Notes under the pieces: generated by a model
What the model saw: the letters and a program-made list of their open reading frames with translations, nothing else
Database searches by the model: none
Told to the model about the DNA's origin: nothing
In this document: in pieces, positions 8,226-14,488 of the stretch
Numbering within the stretch: the stretch's first letter is position 1
Layout: every line of letters begins with the position of its first letter
Made by a program: the position numbers and the translations under genes
Source: Flavobacteriaceae bacterium
GTDB taxonomy: Bacteria; Bacteroidota; Bacteroidia; Flavobacteriales; Flavobacteriaceae
Assembly: GCA_018608735.1 (NCBI GenBank)
Contig: JABAYZ010000272.1
Location: 1 to 14,488, forward strand
DNA length: 14,488 nt
Direction of reading: 5' to 3'

Positions 8226-9556
8226 TATAACTGTCTTACTGCGGCTTTAAATTGTTGACCGCGATCTTCATAATTTTCAAACAAATCAAAACTTGCACAA
8301 GCTGGCGATAATAATACAGCTTCCCCAGCAGTAGCTATTTTATAGGCCATTTTGACTGCCTCACTCATGTACTGCGTTTCTATGATCATATCCACCATAT
8401 TTCCAAAAGCATCAAACAAAGCTTCGTTATCCTTTCCTAAGCAAATAATGGCTTTAACTTTTTCGTTGACAAATGGAAACAAGGCTGTATAATCATTGCC
8501 TTTATCCACTCCTCCAACGATCCAAACCGTAGGTGAACTCATACTCTCTAGAGCATAGTAAGTAGCATTTACATTGGTGGCTTTTGAGTCATTTACATAC
8601 TGGACCTTGTTGATTGTCAGGACTTGCTCGAGACGATGCTCTGCCCCCTGAAATCCCTCAAGACTTTCTCTGATGGTTGCTTTCCTGATTTTCAATAGGT
8701 GTGCAACTGTTGATGCAGCCATCGCATTTTTTACGTTGTGCTTTCCTTCTAAAGCTAAGTTTGTTGTTGGCATAATTATATCTCTTGTGTTAAATTCTAT
8801 TATTATATTATTTTGTTCTAAAAACGCCCCATTTGCTACTGTTTTAGTAAGCGAAAAAGGCACTAATGTCGATTGAATTGGATGGGTCTTTATATAGGAT
8901 ACAATAACCTCGTCATCGGCATTATATATCAAATAATCTTCTGAGGTTTGATTCATAGCAATTCTAAATTTTGAAGCGACATAGGCCTCGAAATTATAGT
9001 CATAGCGGTCCAAATGATCTGGCGTGATATTGGTGATGATCGCAATATGCGGTCTAAACTGATCAATACCATCCAACTGAAAACTACTGAGTTCCAAAAC
9101 GTAGTTGGCAGTATTATTCAGGACTTGCTTGGCAAAACTATCGCCAATATTACCTCCTATGGCCACATCAAATCCAGCTTGATCCAAAATATGATGAACC
9201 ATCATGGTGGTGGTGGTTTTACCATTACTTCCCGTGATTCCGATGATAGTGGCCGTTGTAAATACTGATGCAAATTCAATTTCTGAAATGATAGAAATTG
9301 AGGCCTCATGTAAGCTTTTAATCAATGGAATATGGTCTGGAATCCCCGGGCTTTTAACCACTAAATCCGCATTAAAAATTTTAGAACCTGTATGTCCTTC
9401 ATCTTCCCATTCAATCTCATTATGTGTAAGAACGTCTTTATATGTTTGCGTTATCTTTCCTGAATCAGAAAGGAATACGTCGTATTTTTTTTCTTTGCCC
9501 AACAGTGCAGCCCCAACACCGCTTTCTCCTCCGCCAAGAATCACTAATCGCTTCAT
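8225..9556 (-). CDS. murD: UDP-N-acetylmuramoyl-L-alanine--D-glutamate ligase MurD
   Basis: This cytoplasmic ATP-dependent ligase adds D-Glu to UDP-MurNAc-L-Ala. It has 443 residues, the usual size (E. coli 438). The N-terminal Rossmann-like domain begins with VILGGGESGVGAA (5-17). The ATPase domain has the P-loop GSNGKTTTT (109-117), ELSSFQL (155-161) and TPDHLDRY (178-185). A Lys near 196 in the context ASKFRI fits the carbamylated lysine of Mur ligases. The C-terminal domain has NDSKATN (322-328), GGVDKG (348-353) and LSPACASFDLF (416-426), all typical of MurD. The ATG follows the mraY stop codon with no gap, and the TAA overlaps the ftsW ATG by one base. Confidence 0.98.
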   Translation of the reverse strand: MKRLVILGGGESGVGAALLGKEKKYDVFLSDSGKITQTYKDVLTHNEIEWEDEGHTGSKIFNADLVVKSPGIPDHIPLIKSLHEASISIISEIEFASVFTTATIIGITGSNGKTTTTMMVHHILDQAGFDVAIGGNIGDSFAKQVLNNTANYVLELSSFQLDGIDQFRPHIAIITNITPDHLDRYDYNFEAYVASKFRIAMNQTSEDYLIYNADDEVIVSYIKTHPIQSTLVPFSLTKTVANGAFLEQNNIIIEFNTRDIIMPTTNLALEGKHNVKNAMAASTVAHLLKIRKATIRESLEGFQGAEHRLEQVLTINKVQYVNDSKATNVNATYYALESMSSPTVWIVGGVDKGNDYTALFPFVNEKVKAIICLGKDNEALFDAFGNMVDMIIETQYMSEAVKMAYKIATAGEAVLLSPACASFDLFENYEDRGQQFKAAVRQL

Positions 9557-10789
9557 CTATCGAATTTTCAAAGTGACTATCGTTAATATTGCCAACAGTA
9601 TCCCTACGATCCAAAACCGGGTGACGATTTTACTTTCATGGTATCCTGATTTTTGATAATGGTGATGGAGCGGCGACATTTTGAAAATGCGACGACCAGT
9701 GCCATATTTTTTTCTGGTATATTTAAAATACCCTACCTGTAACACAACCGATAAGTTTTCTGCTAAAAAAATTCCGCACAGTACAGGGATTAACCATTCT
9801 TTTCGAACGGCAATCGCAATAACAGCGATAATACCTCCTATGGTAAGACTGCCGGTATCGCCCATAAACACTTGAGCTGGATAGGTGTTATACCATAAAA
9901 ACCCAATCAAAGCGCCTACAAACGCCGCGATATAAATAGTAATTTCTTCTACCCTTGGGATATACATTATATTTAAATAATCTGAGAAAATAATATTACC
10001 AGAAACCCAGGCAAAGACCCCTAAGGTCAATGCTATGATTGCGGATGTACCTGCCGCAAGACCATCAATTCCATCGGTCAAATTGGCTCCATTTGAAACG
10101 GCAGTAATAATAAATATAACAGCAAATACAAATATGATCCATGCATATTTTTCTAATCCAGGATGAATCCATGTGATGAGATCTGCATAATCAAATTCGT
10201 TCCCCTTGACAAAAGGAATGGTTGTTTTGGTTGATTTTGTTTCAGGGTAAAACTGAATAGTGGAGGACTGATCTCCTGTCAATTCGACTTGTATATGTGC
10301 CGGAATTTTTTCTTTGATGGTCACTTCATTGTGAAAAAACAAAGTAGTTCCTACTATAATACCTAAACCTATTTGACCCAATACTTTAAACCGCCCCTTT
10401 AATCCTTCTTTATCATTTTTAAATTTCTTGATATAATCATCTAGAAAACCAATCGCTCCCATCCATATGGTAGTAATGAGCAATAAAACAATATAAATAT
10501 TGTCTAATTTGGCTAATAATAGAACAGGGATTATGGTCGCCAAAATAATAATCAAGCCTCCCATTGTTGGGGTTCCAGCCTTTTCTTTTTGACCCTCTAA
10601 ACCTAAGTCACGAATGGTTTCACCAACTTGCTGCTTTTGAAGAAATCTAATGATACGTTTTCCGAAAATCGTAGAAATAAGCAAGGATAAAATGATGGCT
10701 ACCGCAGCTCTAAACGTAATGAACCCAAAAAGCGATGCCCCTGGAAATTGATGTGATTCTTCTAAATATTTAAACAAATAGTACAGCAT
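9557..10789 (-). CDS. mraY: phospho-N-acetylmuramoyl-pentapeptide-transferase MraY
   Basis: This is the integral membrane enzyme that transfers phospho-MurNAc-pentapeptide to undecaprenyl phosphate, making lipid I. About ten membrane helices are visible. Conserved active-site blocks are KAGTPTMGG (70-78), the Asp pair GFLDDY (114-119), NGANLTDGIDGLA (233-245), MGDTGS (309-314) and the histidine motif SPLHHHY (372-378). The protein has 410 residues against 360 in E. coli. The difference is largely an inserted charged, Thr/Lys-rich stretch at about residues 153-205 between two membrane helices, which to my knowledge is a Bacteroidetes trait. The ATG lies 1 nt after the murE stop, and the TAG directly abuts the murD ATG. 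No Shine-Dalgarno is seen. Confidence 0.98.
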   Translation of the reverse strand: MLYYLFKYLEESHQFPGASLFGFITFRAAVAIILSLLISTIFGKRIIRFLQKQQVGETIRDLGLEGQKEKAGTPTMGGLIIILATIIPVLLLAKLDNIYIVLLLITTIWMGAIGFLDDYIKKFKNDKEGLKGRFKVLGQIGLGIIVGTTLFFHNEVTIKEKIPAHIQVELTGDQSSTIQFYPETKSTKTTIPFVKGNEFDYADLITWIHPGLEKYAWIIFVFAVIFIITAVSNGANLTDGIDGLAAGTSAIIALTLGVFAWVSGNIIFSDYLNIMYIPRVEEITIYIAAFVGALIGFLWYNTYPAQVFMGDTGSLTIGGIIAVIAIAVRKEWLIPVLCGIFLAENLSVVLQVGYFKYTRKKYGTGRRIFKMSPLHHHYQKSGYHESKIVTRFWIVGILLAILTIVTLKIR

Positions 10790-10790
10790 A

Positions 10791-12254
10791 TTATTTTTGT
10801 AATTCTATTAAAATCTTTTGTGTTATTTCATAATCATTGAACTCACTTTTGACTCCATTAATTTCTTGATACGTTTCATGTCCCTTCCCAGCAACGAGAA
10901 TAATATCGTTTGGCTGCGCAAACTGACACGCCGTTTTAATCGCTTGTTTTCGATTTGTGATTGATACCGTTTTTTTGCGATTTTGAGATTCAACCCCAGC
11001 TTCCATTTCAGATATAATTTGTTCTGGATTTTCGGACCTTGGATTATCACTTGTAAAAATCACTTTGGTACTCAGTGCCGACGCAATGTGTGCCATTTTT
11101 GGACGTTTTGTTTTATCGCGATCACCACCACAACCCACAACCGTAATCAGTGTTTCACTTTTAGTGCGAATCGAATTGATGGTTTCTAGTACATTTTTTA
11201 AGGCATCTGGTGTATGGGCATAATCTATAATGGTCGTAACATTTGACGCTGAAGTAAAATACTGAAATCGTCCATTGACATTTTCGAGCATACTCATTAA
11301 GCGAAGAATTTCGGATGTTTCCAATCCTAAAATTTTGGCAACTCCAAAAATTGCGATTAAATTATAGGCATTAAAATCCCCTATTAATTTGACCCAAACC
11401 TCATTATTATTGACTTTCAATAACAGCCCTCTAAATTGATTTTCAAGAATTTGAACCTGAAAATCTGCATAGCTTTTTAAGGCATAGGTGTACTGTTTGG
11501 CTTTGGTATTTTGCACCATTACCAAACCATTCTTGTCATCGCCATTCACCAAGGCAAACGCGGAAGATGGCAATTGATCAAAGAAGGACTTTTTGACATC
11601 TCTATATGCTGCAAATGAATCATGATAATCCAAATGATCATGAGAAAGGTTGGTAAATACCCCACCTTCAAACGACAAGCCTTCAGTTCTATATTGATGA
11701 ATTCCATGAGAGCTTACCTCCATAAAACAAAACTCAACCCCTTCGGTATTCATTTGACTTAAATACGCATTAATAACTAAGGAATCGGGCGTGGTATGTG
11801 TTGAGGGATACGCTTTTTCGTTGACCATAATTTTTACTGTAGACAAAAGTCCTACCTTATACCCCGCATTTTTAAATAGCTCATAAAGAAGCGTTGCAAT
11901 GGTGGTTTTACCATTGGTCCCAGTGATGCCAACAAGTTTTAAGTTTTTAGATGGGTTATCATAATAGTTAGACGCCATGAACGCCAAGGCTCTACTTGTA
12001 TTAGTAACTGTTATATAGGTTACTCCCTCTACTATTTTTTCAGGCAAATTCCGACACACCACAACAGTCGCTCCTAACGCGATAGCTTTGGATATAAAGG
12101 TATGCCCATCAAAAGCACCACCTTTGATCGCAACAAACAGATCGCCTACGCCTACACTTCGAGAGTCATAATGTACAGCCGCAATGGTTTTATCCATAGA
12201 CCCGATAGTCGATTCTATAGATACATTGTACACTATGTTTTTTAAATTTTTCAA
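10791..12254 (-). CDS. murE: UDP-MurNAc-L-Ala-D-Glu--meso-diaminopimelate ligase MurE (TTG start)
   Basis: This cytoplasmic ligase adds the third stem-peptide residue. It has 487 residues, the normal size. It has the N-terminal UDP-binding DSRSVGVGDLFVA (30-42), P-loop GTNGKTT (112-118), HTTPDS (153-158), NLSHDHLDYH (202-211), the likely carbamylated Lys near 221, DYAHTPD (344-350), and GKGHETYQE (456-464). DNPRSE (403-408) is the signature of meso-diaminopimelate-adding enzymes rather than L-Lys ones, so the cell wall is predicted to be DAP-type. The start is read as TTG at 12254, overlapping the ftsI TGA by 4 nt (TTGA). The first in-frame ATG is at residue 20 and would remove the conserved N-terminal segment before the DSR motif. 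It is the only non-ATG start among the genes whose start lies in this window. Confidence 0.96.
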   Translation of the reverse strand: MKNLKNIVYNVSIESTIGSMDKTIAAVHYDSRSVGVGDLFVAIKGGAFDGHTFISKAIALGATVVVCRNLPEKIVEGVTYITVTNTSRALAFMASNYYDNPSKNLKLVGITGTNGKTTIATLLYELFKNAGYKVGLLSTVKIMVNEKAYPSTHTTPDSLVINAYLSQMNTEGVEFCFMEVSSHGIHQYRTEGLSFEGGVFTNLSHDHLDYHDSFAAYRDVKKSFFDQLPSSAFALVNGDDKNGLVMVQNTKAKQYTYALKSYADFQVQILENQFRGLLLKVNNNEVWVKLIGDFNAYNLIAIFGVAKILGLETSEILRLMSMLENVNGRFQYFTSASNVTTIIDYAHTPDALKNVLETINSIRTKSETLITVVGCGGDRDKTKRPKMAHIASALSTKVIFTSDNPRSENPEQIISEMEAGVESQNRKKTVSITNRKQAIKTACQFAQPNDIILVAGKGHETYQEINGVKSEFNDYEITQKILIELQK

Positions 12255-14260
12255 GACAATACGAGTGTTATTAACGATTGGGGTTTAATTTTTTGACCAC
12301 TTTTAATGGATTGTTTTGACACCGTTCCGCGACCTTGAAGCTTAACCTTAAGCCCCATATTTTCTAGAATTGCAATGGCATCCATAGCCGACATGCCTTT
12401 TAAATTTGGCATAATCGTGATGTACTTTTGCGCCACGGCATAATATTGATCATAATTAGCTTCTACAGCTTCCGATTTTTGGTTGACATCATAAATCTCA
12501 TCAATTACAGGGGCATTTGTATATATTTTTTGTGCAATTTTTTTGAATACTGGTCCAGAAACATCGGCACCATAATAGCCTACGCTTTTATCGGGTTCAT
12601 GAATGACAACAATACAAGAGTATTTGGGGTCATCTGCTGGGAAGTATCCAGAAAAAGAAGAGATATAATTTAACTGTTCTTTATTGGCATAATCCTTTTG
12701 ACAGGTTCCTGTTTTTCCTGCCATTGAAAATTTATCGGAGTACAAGCCATGTCCAGTTCCGTGCTTTTTTTCTACAACATTTTTAAGCAACTGTTGTAAT
12801 TTCTTGACGGTTTCTTTAGAACAGATTTGAGAGTTAATCACTTCCGTATCAAAGGTTTCAATTGACGTTTCGATTTCTTTAATTTCGCGGAGAAACTTAG
12901 GCTTAACCATGACACCATCATTGGCGATCGCGTTATAAAACGTCAAGGTTTGAAGTGGCGTAAACGACACCCCGTAACCATACGCCATCCATTGTAATGC
13001 AATTCCACTCCAACGCCCATTTTTAATTCTAGGATCTGGAATGATGGACTTGCCCTCACCAATTAGTGGAAGCTCTAGAGAGTCCTGAAGATTCATTCTG
13101 TACAATCCATCCACAAACTTTTCAGGCTGATGCTTATAAGCCGTGTGAATTGCTTTTACTATAGCGGTATTAGAAGAGACTTCAAAAGCCTTTGCTATAG
13201 ACACAACCCCATAGCCTCCTTTTTTTGAGTCTTTTACTTTTTTACCATAAAAGGATAATACTCCTTTTTTGGTATCTATCATGGAAGTGGTATCAATCAC
13301 CTTATCTTCTAAAGCGACTGCTAAAGCCATAAGCTTAAACGTCGACCCTGGCTCATGCGATTCGCCTACGGCATAATTGAGACGTTCATAATACAACCCT
13401 TCTTTACTTCGGCCTAAATTAGAAATGGCACGTATTTCGCCTGTTTTAGTTTCCATTACTACGACGGTTCCGTGATCGGCTTTATATTTCTCTAACTGCT
13501 CGAGAAGCGCATGATGCGCAATATCTTGAATATTAACATCAATAGTGGTATAAACATCATAGCCATCTTGTGGCTCGACTTGATTAAAATCTTCAATAGG
13601 TTTCCACTGACCTTTACCTATTTTTTGTTTGCGTCTTTGACCATTTTTTCCTCTTAAGTATTTTTTACCAAAAGCACCATCAATACCAACACGCGTCACA
13701 TTACCTTGATCATCAAAACGCTCATATCCAATCAGCCTTTGAGCTATGGCTCCCAATGGATAATCTCGCTTTGTGGATTGCTCTACAATAAGCCCTCCCT
13801 TGAAAGCTCCCAAATTTAAAAGCGGGAAATTTCTGAATTGTAAATACTGAGAGTACTCTAAATTACGTGCTAATAGAAAGTAGCGGTTTTTGTTTTGTCG
13901 GGCTAAACGCAGCTTTCGCTTAAATTCTGCAGATGATGTGTTATGAAAATTTGCAAGCGAATCGCATAAAGACTCTATAAACGCTTCGTAATTTCGAACT
14001 GATGGCGCTACCAGATCAATACGAATATCATACTTAGGAACTGAGGTCGCTAAAAGACTTCCGTCCAAAGAATATACATTTCCGCGGTTGGCAGGAATTA
14101 TATCATCTTTAGTTGTTTTATCTAGAGCAAGACTCCGGTAATGATCGCCTTGCACAAATTGAATTGTTAGTAATTTGTACACCACCAAAAGCGCAAAAAT
14201 GAACATAACCCCAGAAGTGAAGTATAGTTTGTTCATTATAGACTTTTCAGTTGATTGCAT
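12251..14260 (-). CDS. ftsI: FtsI-type class B penicillin-binding protein with C-terminal PASTA domain
   Basis: This is the monofunctional transpeptidase that crosslinks septal peptidoglycan together with FtsW. It has 669 residues. A short cytoplasmic N-terminus and one membrane helix (about 12-34) anchor it. A PBP dimerisation/pedestal domain (about 50-210) precedes the transpeptidase domain (about 245-580), which has all three active-site motifs: STFK with catalytic Ser306, SSN (362-364) and KTGT (516-519). The C-terminus (about 612-669) is a single PASTA domain beginning near MPNLKGMSAMDA, absent from E. coli FtsI (588 residues) but known from Bacteroidetes and Gram-positive PBPs. The ATG at 14260 lies 4 nt after the ftsL stop. 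A second in-frame ATG at 14236 would shorten the cytoplasmic tail by 8 residues and cannot be excluded. Its TGA overlaps the murE start. Confidence 0.96.
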   Translation of the reverse strand: MQSTEKSIMNKLYFTSGVMFIFALLVVYKLLTIQFVQGDHYRSLALDKTTKDDIIPANRGNVYSLDGSLLATSVPKYDIRIDLVAPSVRNYEAFIESLCDSLANFHNTSSAEFKRKLRLARQNKNRYFLLARNLEYSQYLQFRNFPLLNLGAFKGGLIVEQSTKRDYPLGAIAQRLIGYERFDDQGNVTRVGIDGAFGKKYLRGKNGQRRKQKIGKGQWKPIEDFNQVEPQDGYDVYTTIDVNIQDIAHHALLEQLEKYKADHGTVVVMETKTGEIRAISNLGRSKEGLYYERLNYAVGESHEPGSTFKLMALAVALEDKVIDTTSMIDTKKGVLSFYGKKVKDSKKGGYGVVSIAKAFEVSSNTAIVKAIHTAYKHQPEKFVDGLYRMNLQDSLELPLIGEGKSIIPDPRIKNGRWSGIALQWMAYGYGVSFTPLQTLTFYNAIANDGVMVKPKFLREIKEIETSIETFDTEVINSQICSKETVKKLQQLLKNVVEKKHGTGHGLYSDKFSMAGKTGTCQKDYANKEQLNYISSFSGYFPADDPKYSCIVVIHEPDKSVGYYGADVSGPVFKKIAQKIYTNAPVIDEIYDVNQKSEAVEANYDQYYAVAQKYITIMPNLKGMSAMDAIAILENMGLKVKLQGRGTVSKQSIKSGQKIKPQSLITLVLS

Positions 14261-14264
14261 TGAA

Positions 14265-14488
14265 TTAATTTGCTTTAGATTTAATAATAATTTTAAAAGG
14301 CGGATTAGATGATGGCTTAATTCCTTCGTTCGCCAAGCGTTTTCTAATGACAGATTCCATTTTGAGTTCCATCAATTGAGCTCGTGTTTCTACATAGGTA
14401 GAACGAAGGGCTTTAACTTGTTCGTTGAGTCTTGCAATAGTGTACACTTTACGATCTGCACTATGAGAACTTGCGATCATTATAATGG
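14265..14488 (-). CDS. ftsL: FtsL-like cell division protein, N-terminus cut off by window edge
   Basis: The open frame runs off the right edge, and the codons before the first visible ATG (14480) read Ile-Ile. That ATG is therefore very probably inside the transmembrane helix (IIMIASSHSADRK), not the true start. What is seen is the outer end of the helix, then a heptad-like coiled-coil stretch (from VYTIARLNEQVKALRS to ELKMESVIRKRL), then a short Pro-rich, basic tail ending in IIIKSKAN. About 74 residues are present, and the missing N-terminus probably adds 30-40. This topology and the position directly before ftsI match the bitopic divisome protein FtsL, which works with FtsQ and FtsB. Sequence identity in the family is low, so the call leans on context and on its resemblance to flavobacterial FtsL (FtsL-like family). 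Confidence 0.85.
   Translation of the reverse strand, partial: IIMIASSHSADRKVYTIARLNEQVKALRSTYVETRAQLMELKMESVIRKRLANEGIKPSSNPPFKIIIKSKAN

Noticed and set aside
9204..9656. Plus-strand open frame of 150 codons opposite murD and the end of mraY
   Set aside because: It runs antisense across conserved Mur ligase codons and across the murD/mraY junction, with low-complexity composition. It is a frame shadow.
1..14488. Insertion sequences, CRISPR arrays, toxin-antitoxin or defence genes, signs of recent transfer
   Set aside because: Every long stretch is filled by conserved dcw genes with uniform AT-rich composition and almost no intergenic space. No transposase, repeat array or unknown cassette was seen.

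Overview
The window is an AT-rich stretch of a Bacteroidetes chromosome, most likely from the family Flavobacteriaceae. It holds the distal part of a division and cell wall (dcw) gene cluster, entirely on the minus strand. The lineage call rests on several points: the gene order ftsL-ftsI-murE-mraY-murD-ftsW-murG-murC-ftsQ-ftsA-ftsZ with no murF or ddl inside; a very long FtsZ ending in the peptide LHDNVD; an FtsI-type PBP with a C-terminal PASTA domain; a MraY of about 410 residues with an extra loop; and no Shine-Dalgarno-like sequence before any of the gene starts.

Layout, read in the direction of transcription (right to left). The window edge at 14488 cuts ftsL inside its transmembrane helix. 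Next come ftsI (14260-12251), murE (12254-10791, TTG start), mraY (10789-9557), murD (9556-8225), ftsW (8225-7032), murG (7032-5938), murC (5941-4589), ftsQ (4599-3880), ftsA (3875-2568) and ftsZ (2541-625). Every junction up to ftsA is a short overlap or a gap of at most 4 nt, and the ftsA-ftsZ gap is 26 nt. This looks like one polycistronic, translationally coupled operon. A strong intrinsic terminator lies just after ftsZ. Beyond it is a separate small gene of the GatB/YqeY family and, 7 nt further on, a tRNA-Arg(UCG) whose 3' part is cut off by the left edge of the window.

How the genes work together. MurC, MurD and MurE add L-Ala, D-Glu and (from the DNPR motif) meso-diaminopimelate to UDP-MurNAc. 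MraY moves the peptide-sugar to undecaprenyl phosphate and MurG adds GlcNAc to make lipid II. FtsW polymerises lipid II and FtsI crosslinks it at the septum. FtsL and FtsQ are bitopic parts of the divisome, FtsA anchors FtsZ to the membrane, and FtsZ forms the ring. MurF, MurB, Ddl, FtsB and the upstream mraZ/mraW genes are not in this window.

I found no mobile element, CRISPR array, defence locus or unknown gene. All substantial coding capacity is explained by well-known families, so I do not claim a new system. The points worth a second look are details: the FtsZ tail, the TTG start of murE, the MraY insertion, the altered QPS motif of FtsW, and the yqeY-tRNA arrangement.
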